A stretch of 64,000 nt of DNA from Acidimicrobiales bacterium. GTDB taxonomy: Bacteria > Actinomycetota > Acidimicrobiia > Acidimicrobiales > Aldehydirespiratoraceae. The notes beneath the pieces were generated by a model that was given only the letters and a program-made list of their open reading frames with translations, did no database searches and was not told where the DNA came from. Shown here one piece after another: positions 41,412 through 50,467 of this stretch; positions within the stretch are counted from its first letter, which is position 1; the number at the start of each line of letters is the position of its first letter. The DNA lies in contig JAJCXY010000003.1 of assembly GCA_029263215.1 (NCBI GenBank), positions 1 to 64,000 on the forward strand, read 5' to 3'. The position numbers and the translations under genes were made by a program.

Positions 41412-42277
41412 CCCAGGCAGATAATGCGAATCAGGTACCCGACAAGGGCGACGACCTGAGAGAAATGGTTGCCGAGCGCTACGGCTCGCTCGCCCAGCAG
41501 GTCCTCGACTCCGACGAAGCAGGATCTTGCTGTGCGGAGGGGCAATCATGTTGTGAACCCCCTCTCGTGATCTCCGATGGCAACCCGATCACCACCGACC
41601 TCTACGACGATCACGACTCTCAGTCGGTCCCCGACGATGCCCTGATCGCTTCCCTCGGCTGCGGGAACCCCACGGCCCTCATCGACCTCGCAGAGGGTCA
41701 GGTGGTACTCGACCTCGGTTCCGGAGGAGGCATCGACGTGTTGCTCTCGGCGCGACGGGTGGGCCCTTCCGGCAAGGCCTACGGCCTCGACATGACCGAC
41801 GAAATGCTCGAACTGGCCCGGAAGAACCAGCGAGAGGCCGGAGTCACCAATGTCGAGTTCCTCAAGGGCACGATCGAGGCCATTCCGCTTCCCGACCAGA
41901 GTGTCGATGTCATCATCTCCAACTGTGTGATCAATCTCTCCGCCGACAAGCCCGCTGTGTTTCGAGAAGCCCACCGGGTGCTCTCTCCTGGCGGCCGCTT
42001 CGCGGTTTCCGACATCGTGGTGCGGGGCGATCTCGATCCGAAGATCCGCAAGAGTGTGGAGTCGTGGGTCGGGTGCGTGGCCGGGGCGCTCGATGAAGAC
42101 GACTATCGCGGCGGTCTCCTCGACGCCGGTTTCGACGATGTGGAGATCGTCCCGACCCGCGTTTACGACTTCGACGATGCCCGGGAGTATCTCGAGGAGG
42201 CCGGAATCGACGAGGCCACGGCCCGGTCGGCGAGCGGCAAGGTCATCTCCGCGTTCGTCAGGGCCCGAAAGAGTTGA
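41408..42277 (+). CDS. arsM: Arsenite S-adenosylmethionine methyltransferase
   Basis: The 289-aa Rossmann methyltransferase has SAM motif [12 protein letters not shown] and the three arsenic-binding cysteines expected of ArsM: C85 (SLGCGNP), C173 (SNCVINLS) and C223 (VGCVAG). An N-terminal Cys cluster ([10 protein letters not shown], residues 40-49) occurs in many bacterial ArsM proteins and may relay As(III). It methylates arsenite to methylated, partly volatile products. It is translationally coupled to arsR; no arsB/acr3 or arsC lies nearby. Confidence 0.92.
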   Translation: MTQADNANQVPDKGDDLREMVAERYGSLAQQVLDSDEAGSCCAEGQSCCEPPLVISDGNPITTDLYDDHDSQSVPDDALIASLGCGNPTALIDLAEGQVVLDLGSGGGIDVLLSARRVGPSGKAYGLDMTDEMLELARKNQREAGVTNVEFLKGTIEAIPLPDQSVDVIISNCVINLSADKPAVFREAHRVLSPGGRFAVSDIVVRGDLDPKIRKSVESWVGCVAGALDEDDYRGGLLDAGFDDVEIVPTRVYDFDDAREYLEEAGIDEATARSASGKVISAFVRARKS

Positions 42278-42329
42278 TTGGCTCTGTTTGACGGCCTCTT
42301 CGAGTGGGCCTAGCCTGACCAAGGGTACC

Positions 42330-42353
42330 GGGACGTCCCACTAGACGGGACGT
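42330..42353. promoter_or_regulatory. GGGACGTCCC palindrome and repeats upstream of the carnitine operon
   Basis: GGGACGTCCC (42330-42339) is a 10-bp palindrome. GGGACGT recurs at 42347-42353 as the partner of ACGTCCC at 42333-42339, and GGGACG again just before the ribosome site. The three half-sites lie directly upstream of the first gene of the gamma-butyrobetaine/carnitine operon, suggesting a regulator binding region. The regulator is not encoded next to it. Confidence 0.5.
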
Positions 42354-42373
42354 TGAGGGACGGGGAGGCGCCT

Positions 42374-42871
42374 GTGGGTCGAGCGTTGAACAGTTGGTCG
42401 ACAGTCGTACCCGACGCATGGATCGACTACAACGGACACCTGAACGAGGGCTACTACGCGGTCGCATTCGGCGAGGCATCCGATGAGCTACTCACCCACC
42501 TCGGCTTCGATCACGCCTACCGAGCCGATCGAGGCACCTTCTACACCGCCGAAACCCACATCCGGTATCTCACAGAGATCGCCGGCGGCGCATCGATCTC
42601 CTGTCGCACCACCCTGCTCGCCGCCGACCCGAAGAGGCTGCACCTCCACCACGACCTGTTTGTGGGCGACGACCCCGAGCCGGCCGCCACCCAGGAATCG
42701 ATGATGCTCCATGTCGCCCATCCGGGCCCGAGGGTCGCACCGATGCAGGAGCCCGTTCTCAGCGCGGCACTTGCGCTGGCGCTCACCCACGCCGGCCTGC
42801 CTCGACCCCACCACCAGGGCGGCGGTGTTCGACAGCTGGCCGAATCCGATCCCTCGAAAGGCACCAAGTGA
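42374..42871 (+). CDS. Hotdog thioesterase, betainyl-CoA thioesterase-like (CdhB type)
   Basis: The 165-aa single hotdog protein has the acyl-CoA thioesterase pattern WIDYNGHLNEGYY, with Asp and His near the N-terminus, and THIRYLTEI. The same sequence pattern recurs in the C-terminal domain of the next gene. CdhB hydrolyses betainyl-CoA to glycine betaine. In this operon carnitinyl-CoA is another candidate substrate. GGGGAGG at 42362-42368 sits 5 nt before the GTG, fixing the start; the stop overlaps the carnitine dehydrogenase gene. Confidence 0.8.
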   Translation: MGRALNSWSTVVPDAWIDYNGHLNEGYYAVAFGEASDELLTHLGFDHAYRADRGTFYTAETHIRYLTEIAGGASISCRTTLLAADPKRLHLHHDLFVGDDPEPAATQESMMLHVAHPGPRVAPMQEPVLSAALALALTHAGLPRPHHQGGGVRQLAESDPSKGTK

Positions 42872-44349
42872 GCACGAGTGCGAAGACCATCGGGGTGGTC
42901 GGCACGGGGGTCATCGGAGCAGGTTGGGCAGTCCGCGCCCTCTCACGGGGCTACGACGTCGTGGCCTGGGACCCCGCGACAGGAGCCCAAGACAAGCTCC
43001 ACTCCGCCATCGAGCGGGCGTGGCCCGCAGCCACCAAGCTCGGCTTGTTCCCCGGGGCGGATCAATCGCGTGTCGACTTCGCCTCGACTCCCGAGGAGCT
43101 CGCCTCGCGAGTCGACTGGATCCAAGAGAACGCTCCCGAGAACGAGGAGGTGAAGCGGCCCCTGCTCCGATCCCTCGCGGCAGCATCGGGGCCCGACACG
43201 ATCATCGCGTCAAGCAGCTCCGGCCTCCTGCCCAGCCGACTCCAGGACGGTTGTGAGCACCCCGAGCGCATCCTGATCGGTCACCCCTTCAATCCCGTCT
43301 ACCTCCTCCCCTTGGTGGAGGTGGTGGGCGGGAAGCAGACCTCGAAGGCCACGATCGAAGCCGCTGTCGCCCACTACGACGATCTGGTGATGCACCCCCT
43401 GGTGGTGCGTCACGAGATCGAGGGTTACCTCTCGGACCGGCTCCAGGAAGCACTCTGGCGAGAGGCCCTGCACCTCGTCAACGACGGCATCGCCACCACC
43501 GAAGAGCTCGACGACGCGGTTGCCTACGGCCCCGGCATCAGGTGGGCCGGAATGGGCACCAACCTCACATTCCACCTCGCTGGAGGCGAGCAGGGCATGC
43601 GCCACATGCTCCACCAGTTCGGCCCGGCCTTGAAGCTGCCCTGGACCAAGCTCGTGGCCCCCGAGCTCACCGACGAACTGATCGAGGCCATGGCTTCGGG
43701 ATGCGCCGATCAGGCCGACGGGCGGTCGATCGCGGAGCTCGAACAGCTCCGCGACGACTACGTGCTGTCGGTGATGCGTTCACTACGCCCCCTCGACCTC
43801 GGGGCGGGACGAATCGTGGCCGAGCGCGAAGCCCGCATCCATGAATCGAGCGCGGTGCAGCCCTGGAATGAGGGTGCCGACATTGATGCGCCCCTCGAGC
43901 TCTATTCGGCCGTCGTGGAGCCCGACTGGGTCGACTACAACGACCACATGACCGAGGCTGCCTTTCTCACCGCGTTCGGTTGGGCATCCGACAAGCTCTT
44001 TCGGTTCATAGGTATCGACGAGGCCTACCGTGGGGCCGGCCACACCTTCTTCACCGTCGAGACCCACCTGAATTACCTGAGAGAGGCAAGCCTCGGCGAG
44101 CCCCTGCGGTTCACCACCCAGGTCCTAGGAGTCGGCGACAAGCGGCTTCACATCTTCCATTCCATGTACCACCGCGAGAGCGGCGAGTTGCTGTGCACCA
44201 CCGAGCAGATGCTGCTCCACGTCGACACCGGCTCCGAACGAACGGCGCCGATTCTTGCTCACCCCGCCGCCGCCCTGGCTGCCATAGCCGGCGCCCACCG
44301 ATCACTGCCCAAGCCCGACCAGGTCGGACACACGATTGGAGTTTCCTGA
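42868..44349 (+). CDS. L-carnitine 3-dehydrogenase fused to a thioesterase domain
   Basis: Residues 1 to about 320 are a 3-hydroxyacyl-CoA-dehydrogenase-type NAD enzyme: GVVGTGVIGAGW, IQENAPENEEVKRPLL, ASSSSGLLPSRL and the catalytic His in GHPFNPVYLLP. This is the CdhA/LcdH family, which oxidises L-carnitine to 3-dehydrocarnitine. Residues about 345-480 are a second hotdog domain (WVDYNDHMTEA, THLNYLREA). Similar dehydrogenase-thioesterase fusions are known from rhizobial carnitine dehydrogenases. No CdhC (BKACE, DUF849) gene is in the window, so the step from 3-dehydrocarnitine to betainyl-CoA must be encoded elsewhere. Confidence 0.86.
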   Translation: MSTSAKTIGVVGTGVIGAGWAVRALSRGYDVVAWDPATGAQDKLHSAIERAWPAATKLGLFPGADQSRVDFASTPEELASRVDWIQENAPENEEVKRPLLRSLAAASGPDTIIASSSSGLLPSRLQDGCEHPERILIGHPFNPVYLLPLVEVVGGKQTSKATIEAAVAHYDDLVMHPLVVRHEIEGYLSDRLQEALWREALHLVNDGIATTEELDDAVAYGPGIRWAGMGTNLTFHLAGGEQGMRHMLHQFGPALKLPWTKLVAPELTDELIEAMASGCADQADGRSIAELEQLRDDYVLSVMRSLRPLDLGAGRIVAEREARIHESSAVQPWNEGADIDAPLELYSAVVEPDWVDYNDHMTEAAFLTAFGWASDKLFRFIGIDEAYRGAGHTFFTVETHLNYLREASLGEPLRFTTQVLGVGDKRLHIFHSMYHRESGELLCTTEQMLLHVDTGSERTAPILAHPAAALAAIAGAHRSLPKPDQVGHTIGVS

Positions 44350-45509
44350 TGGACTTCGGCCTCACCGACGAACAAGAGATGATCGTCGACACCGTCCGCG
44401 CGTTCGTGGCACGTGAGCTCGTCCCCCACGAAAATCAGGTCGAGGCGACAGGTGTAGTCGCCCCCGAACTGGTGGCCGAGATCACCCAGAAGGCCCTCGC
44501 CGCGGGTATCTATGCTGCCAACATGCCGGCCGAGCTGGGCGGGGGCGGACTCGACAACCTCACCATGGCCATGGTCGATCGTGCCTTCGGCTTCACCCAA
44601 TACGCCCTGCATTACATCGTCGCCCGCCCTTCCAACATCCTCCAGGCGTGTCAGGGCGCTCAGGTCGACGACTACCTGCTCCCGACGATCTCCGGGGAGC
44701 GGGTGGATTGCCTCGCCATGAGCGAACCCGACGCCGGGTCCGACGTCAGGGGCATGTCGTGCAAGGCCACCCGCGACGGCGACCACTACGTCATCAAGGG
44801 CACCAAGCACTTCATCAGCCACGCCGACCTGGCCGACTACGTGATTCTCTTCGTGGCCACCGGCGAGGAAGAGACAGCCAGAGGGCCCAAGAAGCTGATC
44901 AGCTCATTCCTCGTCGACTTCGACACTCCGGGAGTGGAGGTGGTGCCCGGCTACAACTGCGTCTCCAACCGCGGTTACCACAACATGATCATCAACTTCG
45001 ACAACGCGCGGGTGCCAGCTTCGAAGTTGCTCGGCGAAGAGCACCGCGGCTTCGACGTGGCCAATGAATGGCTCGGAGCGACACGGCTCCAGGTCGCCGC
45101 CATCAGCCTCGGGCGAGCCGACCGGGCACTGTCGGTCGCCACCGAATGGGCGGCCACCCGGGAGCAGTTCGGCCAGAAGATCGGCAAGTTCCAAGGAGTG
45201 TCGTTCAAGCTCGCCGACATGACCACCAAGCTCACCGAAGCCGAGATGATGACCTACCGCGCCGCTTGGAAGATGGACCAGAACACGATGACCGACGGCG
45301 ACGCGGCGATGGCCAAACTCTCCGCCACAGAGATGCTCCAGTTCGTCTCCGACGAGGCGATACAGATTCTGGGTGGCATGGGCTTGATGGACGAACTGCC
45401 GCTGGAGCGCATCTGGCGCGACGCCCGTGTCGATCGCATCTGGGACGGCACGAGCGAGATCCAACGCCACATCATCTCGCGGGAGATTCTTCGCCCACTG
45501 GGTGCTTGA
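44349..45509 (+). CDS. Acyl-CoA dehydrogenase, gamma-butyrobetainyl-CoA dehydrogenase candidate
   Basis: The 386-aa acyl-CoA dehydrogenase has the FAD/substrate motif AMSEPDAGSDVRGM, TKHFISHADLAD and the C-terminal ILGGMGLMDELPLERIWRDARVDRIWDGTSEIQ region (not quoted in full as one motif). The catalytic Glu position in the usual EGT tripeptide reads DGT. In the carnitine operon the best role is conversion of gamma-butyrobetainyl-CoA to crotonobetainyl-CoA, as CaiA does in reverse in E. coli. Start ATG overlaps the preceding stop (TGATG). Confidence 0.82.
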   Translation: MDFGLTDEQEMIVDTVRAFVARELVPHENQVEATGVVAPELVAEITQKALAAGIYAANMPAELGGGGLDNLTMAMVDRAFGFTQYALHYIVARPSNILQACQGAQVDDYLLPTISGERVDCLAMSEPDAGSDVRGMSCKATRDGDHYVIKGTKHFISHADLADYVILFVATGEEETARGPKKLISSFLVDFDTPGVEVVPGYNCVSNRGYHNMIINFDNARVPASKLLGEEHRGFDVANEWLGATRLQVAAISLGRADRALSVATEWAATREQFGQKIGKFQGVSFKLADMTTKLTEAEMMTYRAAWKMDQNTMTDGDAAMAKLSATEMLQFVSDEAIQILGGMGLMDELPLERIWRDARVDRIWDGTSEIQRHIISREILRPLGA

Positions 45510-45511
45510 GC

Positions 45512-47569
45512 GTGCCAGTCACCGACCCCGCGAGCACGAGCCGTCGAGACCGGGTCGCCCGTTTGTTGGCCCCCCGGTCGATCGCCATGATCGGCGGCGA
45601 GCCCGCCGGTCTGGCCATAGATCAGTGTCGCACCCTCGGCTTCGAGGGAGAACTCTGGCCTGTTCACCCCACCCGTAGTCACATGAGAGGGCTCGGCGGG
45701 TTCCCCTCGGTCGCCGACCTACCCGCACCGCCTGATGCGGCCTTCATAGCGGTCAACCGCCATGCCGCCATCGACACCGTGAGGGCCCTGGCCCGGCGGG
45801 GCTGTGGAGCGGCGGTGCTCTACTCATCGGGCTTCGCCGAAGCGGGAGATGAGGGAGCGGCGCTTCAGGCCGAACTGGTGGAGGCTGCCGGCGCAATGCC
45901 GGTCATCGGACCCAACTGTTATGGCACCCTGTCGGCTGTTTCAGGAGCGGCCCTGTGGCCCGACCTCCAGGGTCTCAAACGGGTCGAGCGCGGGATGGCC
46001 GTGATCACTCAGAGCGGCAACATCGCGCTGAACCTCACCATGCAGGATCGCGCTCTCGACATAGCCCATGTGCTCACACTGGGCAACCAGTGCGACGTCA
46101 GCATCGAGGACTGCCTCGATGTACTTGTCGACGATCCGCGAGTCACCTCGGTGGCCATGCACATAGAGGCACTCAGCGACATCGAGGCGTTCGCTGACGC
46201 AGTGAGACGAGGTCGCCACCGAGGTATGCCGCTGGTGGCGCTACGCACCGGGGCCTCGACCCAGAGTGCATCGATCGCCCTCTCACACACCTCGTCGATC
46301 GTCGGGAACGACCGAGCCTACGACGCCCTGTTCGAACGACTGGGCGTGCGACGAGTGTTCTCGATCCCGGAATTGCTCGACACGGCTCACCTGCTCGACA
46401 CCATCGGTCCGTTGAACGGAGGGCGCCTCGTGTCGCTCAGTTGTAGTGGTGGGGAGGCCTCTCTGGTGGCCGATCGCGCCCTCGGCCACGATGTCGAGTT
46501 CGCGGCGTTCACCCCCGAGCACAGCCAACGCATCCAGTCCACGCTAAATGACCTGGTGGCCATCACCAATCCCCTCGACTACCACACTTTCATCTGGGGC
46601 AAGCAGGACGAGCTCACCGCGTGCTTCACCGAGGCCCTCACCGGCCCGGTGGATGCAGGCATGCTCGTGCTCGACTTTCCTCGCGCCGATCTCGGCGACG
46701 CGAGCTGGTGGCCGACACTGCGCGCCTTCGGTGCCGCCAGTGCCGCATCGGGGACCCCTGCGGTGGTCACGTCTTCGCTGGCAGAGAACTTCTCCGCCGC
46801 GGCGCGCTCGGCCGCGGTTGAGCTCGGGCTCGCGGCCCTCACCGGGATCGACTCGACCCTGCGCTGCCTCGACGCCGCCGCCTGGCTCGGGAGCCACTCC
46901 GAGTCGGCACCTCTACTGCATCCGACCAGCGCGGCCGGTGCCGAGGTCCGCACTCTGACCGAACACGAATCAAAGGATCTTCTCGCCGAGGCAGGGATCG
47001 ACATTCCCCGGTGGTCGCTCACGAATGCAACCGACGCAGCCGCCGCAGCCACGGCGATCGGTTTCCCGGTGGTGATGAAGGCCACCGGGCTCGCCCACAA
47101 ATCAGACTCCGGCGGAGTGATTCTCGACGTGGGCGATGCCGACCGCGCCTCTTCTGCCGCCGCCGAGCTCAGCCAACTCGGCCCTGAGCTGCTGGTCGAG
47201 CAGCAGGCGCCCTCCGGCATCGAGCTACTGATCACGGTGAGCCGCGAGGACCCGATCGGGTATCTGCTCACGGTCGGCGCCGGAGGAACCCTCGTAGAGG
47301 TGCTCCGCGACACCCAGAGCCGACTCCTGCCCCTCCATCGCGACCAGGTGAGCGCTGCTCTCGACCTGCTCGGCATCGGCGCCCTCCTGCGCGGTCATCG
47401 CGGCGCCCCGCCCGCGGCAGTCGAGGCGGTGGTCGACGTGGTCGATGCGCTCACTTCAATGGTTGCGTGCGATCCTGGCATCGTGGAGATCGAGATAAAT
47501 CCTCTGATCGTCGGCCGCGCCGGAGCCGTGGTGGTCGATGCTCTCATCAGGAGGTCCGACGATGGCTGA
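45512..47569 (+). CDS. ADP-forming acyl-CoA synthetase (acetate-CoA ligase family)
   Basis: The 685-aa protein is a fused ADP-forming CoA ligase: CoA-binding domain (about 15-140, APRSIAMIGGE), succinyl-CoA-synthetase-like domains with QSGNIALNL and the phospho-His loop ALSHTSSIVGND, then an ATP-grasp domain (about 470-685) with FPVVMKATGLAHKSDSGGV. It sits where an AMP-forming CaiC would be expected, so activation of gamma-butyrobetaine or carnitine to the CoA ester is inferred. The GTG start is 2 bases after the dehydrogenase stop. Confidence 0.83.
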   Translation: MPVTDPASTSRRDRVARLLAPRSIAMIGGEPAGLAIDQCRTLGFEGELWPVHPTRSHMRGLGGFPSVADLPAPPDAAFIAVNRHAAIDTVRALARRGCGAAVLYSSGFAEAGDEGAALQAELVEAAGAMPVIGPNCYGTLSAVSGAALWPDLQGLKRVERGMAVITQSGNIALNLTMQDRALDIAHVLTLGNQCDVSIEDCLDVLVDDPRVTSVAMHIEALSDIEAFADAVRRGRHRGMPLVALRTGASTQSASIALSHTSSIVGNDRAYDALFERLGVRRVFSIPELLDTAHLLDTIGPLNGGRLVSLSCSGGEASLVADRALGHDVEFAAFTPEHSQRIQSTLNDLVAITNPLDYHTFIWGKQDELTACFTEALTGPVDAGMLVLDFPRADLGDASWWPTLRAFGAASAASGTPAVVTSSLAENFSAAARSAAVELGLAALTGIDSTLRCLDAAAWLGSHSESAPLLHPTSAAGAEVRTLTEHESKDLLAEAGIDIPRWSLTNATDAAAAATAIGFPVVMKATGLAHKSDSGGVILDVGDADRASSAAAELSQLGPELLVEQQAPSGIELLITVSREDPIGYLLTVGAGGTLVEVLRDTQSRLLPLHRDQVSAALDLLGIGALLRGHRGAPPAAVEAVVDVVDALTSMVACDPGIVEIEINPLIVGRAGAVVVDALIRRSDDG

Positions 47570-48344
47570 GGCCGTTCACACCACCCGCGACGGTGCCGTG
47601 TTCGAGGTGTTGCTCGATCGTCCCAAGGCCAACGCCATCGATGCCGCCACTAGCAGGGCCATGAGCGACGCGTTCGTAGAGTTCCGCGACGATCCTGATT
47701 TGAGGGTGGCGATCTTCACCGGCGGCGGTGAACGGTTCTTCAGCGCAGGCTGGGACTTGGCTGCCGCAGCCGACGGCGAGGAATACGAAGCCGACTACGG
47801 GGAGGGCGGGTTCGGCGGGTTCGTCGAGTTGGCTGATCTCGAAAAGCCGGTGATCGCGGCGGTCAACGGCCTGGCGGTGGGCGGCGGATTCGAGATCGCC
47901 ATGGCCGCCGACCTTGTGGTGGCGGCCGATCACGCCCTCTTCTGGCTGCCTGAGTCGGGACTGGGCATCATCCCCGATGCGGGCGCGATCCGACTACCCC
48001 GACTGCTGCCTCGCGTCATCGCCAATGAGATCTTGTTCGGAGAGCGCAAGCTCACTGCAGCCGATGCACTGCACCTGGGACTCGTCAATCGTGTTGTTCC
48101 GGCCGACCAGCTGATGACTGCGGCTCGAGGGTTGGCGGAAACAGTCGCCAAGGCCGCTCCTCTCTCGGTCGCTGCCATTCTGGAGATCGGCCGACGCACC
48201 GGCCATCTGGCCCTGGATGAAGCGTTCGCGGTGCTGCGGTCGGGCACGATCGACAGCTATGAAGCGATGCTCGCTTCGCAAGACGCGGCCGAGGGACCGG
48301 CTGCCTTCGCCGAGAAGCGCGATCCGATATGGAAGGGTCGCTGA
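47562..48344 (+). CDS. caiD: Crotonobetainyl-CoA hydratase (CaiD-like)
   Basis: The 260-aa crotonase is close to E. coli CaiD along its length: LDRPKANAIDAATS, FFSAGWDL, KPVIAAVNGLAVGGGFE, LPESGLGIIPDAG with the catalytic Glu, and the ending EGPAAFAEKRDPIWKGR. It hydrates crotonobetainyl-CoA to carnitinyl-CoA. AGGAGG at 47549-47554 sits 7 nt before the ATG, inside the ligase gene end (8-base overlap). This assignment anchors the function of the whole operon. Confidence 0.88.
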   Translation: MAEAVHTTRDGAVFEVLLDRPKANAIDAATSRAMSDAFVEFRDDPDLRVAIFTGGGERFFSAGWDLAAAADGEEYEADYGEGGFGGFVELADLEKPVIAAVNGLAVGGGFEIAMAADLVVAADHALFWLPESGLGIIPDAGAIRLPRLLPRVIANEILFGERKLTAADALHLGLVNRVVPADQLMTAARGLAETVAKAAPLSVAAILEIGRRTGHLALDEAFAVLRSGTIDSYEAMLASQDAAEGPAAFAEKRDPIWKGR

Positions 48345-48377
48345 CGGGGCGACCGCTATAGAGCTCGACGGACCGGC

Positions 48378-50435
48378 TCAGTCGCTCAGGCCCACGAGCT
48401 CGCGGCGCAGATAGATCTCGTCGGGATCGGCATCGAGTTCACGGGCGTAGCGGTGTCCCCACCAGACCGCCGACGCGATGGTGCTCGGCACCCACGCATC
48501 GCCGATGGTGCGCACCGATCGCAGCCCCGAGTCGTCCCAGCGGTCCGACAGGTTCTGAAGATCCTCCGCGAGTTGGTCGTTTGGTGTGCGGCTGGTCACC
48601 ATCACCACCGAGTCGGCGCCGGCCTCTTCACGTTTCTCTGTGATCACGCACTCGAGCGTGACCTCCGACGCGCCCACCTCCACGACAGCTTGTTCGGTGC
48701 GGATGCCTACGCCGAGTTGGAGCAGGCTGCGATGGATCCGGCCTTGTTCCATCGTGTTTGCCGTCCATGAGGACACCAGCGCCGACGGGGTGACGATCTC
48801 GACCTGGTACCCCGACGCCACGAGCAGTTCCGCCAGCACGCCTCCGAGGTAGTAGTGGTCGTCGTCGTAGATGAACACCTTCTCCCCGCGTGGCTTTAGG
48901 CCCGCCATGACATCGTCGGCGGTGAGCACCTCGGCCGCGGGGTCCGCCGCTATGGGCCGAGAGTTAGCTCGACCCACCCCATCGGCTCTCCAGGTTGCGC
49001 CGGTTGCAATCGCCACATGATCGAAGCCGTAGCTGAGGATCTCGTCGGCCGACATCGAACTCTCGCGAAAGACCTCGACGTTTGAGAGCTTGTCGATCTG
49101 TCCCATCCGGTAGTCGACCACCCGCCGCCATGAGGCCAGCCCCGGAAGGATCGCCTCGCGTGTCGCCCGCCCACCGATCTCACGGCTGGCTTCCACCAGC
49201 ACCACGTCAAGCGATCGTTTGCCGAGAGCTTGAGCGGCCTCGAGCCCGGCGGGGCCGGCTCCGATAACGAGCACGCGGGCGTCCTTGGGCTTGGTCGCGA
49301 TGCGTTCGGGATGCCAGCCCCGGCGCCACTCTTCACCCATCGATGGATTCTGGGTGCACCGGATCGGGGCGCTCAGATTGTCGCCGCTTACACAGATGTT
49401 GCAGCCGATGCACTCGCGGATGTCGTCGGGTCGCCCCTCCTGGAGCTTCAAGGGGAGGAAGGGGTCGGCGATCGAAGGCCGAGCTGCTCCGATCATGTCG
49501 AGGATTCCCATATTGATCTGGCGAACCATCGCGTCGGGCGACGTGAAGCGGCCGACACCCACGACCGGCTTCGTGGTGAGAGCCTTGAGCCCCGCCACGT
49601 ATTCCTCCTGGAATCCTTCGTCTGCGAACCGCGCCGTCGAGGAGTCGATGCTCCAGAGTCCGAGCTGAAAGTCCCACAGATCGGGGTGCTCCGCGAGTGA
49701 GCCCACCACATCCTCGATCTCGGCCCTCTCGAGCCCCTCCGACCCCCTCAATTCGTCGACGCAGATCCGACACGCCACCGCGGCCCGGCCGTCGCACTGC
49801 TCGCGGGCGTCTTCGAGCATCTCCCGCAGGAGGCGAGACCGGTTCTCGAGTGAGCCCCCGTACTCGTCGGTGCGGTGATTGCTGAGGGGACTGAGGAACT
49901 GCTGAATGATCGACATGCCGTGGCCGGCGTACACATAGACGATGTCGTAGCCCGCCTCGATCGAACGCTCGATCGCCTCTCGATGCCAGCGGCGCAGGTC
50001 GGCGATGTCCTGGGAATTCATGGCGCGGGCCTGCACCGGGTCGTCCCAATGCACCGATTGGGCGGATGGGCCAATCGGCGCTTCACGGGTCGAACGATTC
50101 GACACGTGGATCCCGTTGTGGACCAACTCGATCCCAGCGAGTGCTCCATGGTCGTGGATCTTCTGGGCAGTGAGAGCGAGCGAGGGGACGTCGCGATGGT
50201 CGTAGTTGCGAAGCTCGACGTAGGGGGTTAGGTCGGAGGTGGGGTGGATCTCGGTTTCCTCGGTGCAGACAACGGCCCAGCCACCCTCGGCCTTCACTCC
50301 TCGCATCGCGGCCAGTGCCTCGGGGGCCCGGTAGCCCATCCCATTGCAGTGGGGCACCTGGTAGAACCGGTTCCGGGCGACCACCGGCCCGATCGTGACC
50401 GGTTCGAACAAGATGTCGTAGCTGTAGTCACTCAT
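48378..50435 (-). CDS. Trimethylamine/dimethylamine dehydrogenase family flavoprotein
   Basis: The 685-aa protein aligns with Methylophilus trimethylamine dehydrogenase from residue 7 on. Cys30 (YQVPHCNG) should carry the 6-S-cysteinyl FMN, and the 4Fe-4S ligands CIGCNIC...C are intact. The active-site Tyr and His of VYVYAGH, and the W-x-x-D of GLWSID, are also kept. However, the substrate cage differs: position 60 is Glu (Tyr in TMADH), and the residue matching Trp355 is Asp. Trimethylamine is thus unlikely; a different methylated amine, possibly from betaine breakdown, is inferred. The C-terminal half has the ADP-binding and NAD-like folds (VLVIGAGPAGLEAA). It is convergent with caiD. Confidence 0.86.
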   Translation of the reverse strand: MSDYSYDILFEPVTIGPVVARNRFYQVPHCNGMGYRAPEALAAMRGVKAEGGWAVVCTEETEIHPTSDLTPYVELRNYDHRDVPSLALTAQKIHDHGALAGIELVHNGIHVSNRSTREAPIGPSAQSVHWDDPVQARAMNSQDIADLRRWHREAIERSIEAGYDIVYVYAGHGMSIIQQFLSPLSNHRTDEYGGSLENRSRLLREMLEDAREQCDGRAAVACRICVDELRGSEGLERAEIEDVVGSLAEHPDLWDFQLGLWSIDSSTARFADEGFQEEYVAGLKALTTKPVVGVGRFTSPDAMVRQINMGILDMIGAARPSIADPFLPLKLQEGRPDDIRECIGCNICVSGDNLSAPIRCTQNPSMGEEWRRGWHPERIATKPKDARVLVIGAGPAGLEAAQALGKRSLDVVLVEASREIGGRATREAILPGLASWRRVVDYRMGQIDKLSNVEVFRESSMSADEILSYGFDHVAIATGATWRADGVGRANSRPIAADPAAEVLTADDVMAGLKPRGEKVFIYDDDHYYLGGVLAELLVASGYQVEIVTPSALVSSWTANTMEQGRIHRSLLQLGVGIRTEQAVVEVGASEVTLECVITEKREEAGADSVVMVTSRTPNDQLAEDLQNLSDRWDDSGLRSVRTIGDAWVPSTIASAVWWGHRYARELDADPDEIYLRRELVGLSD

Positions 50436-50467
50436 CGGCTGGCTGCCTCCACGTCGACGGCCACAAA

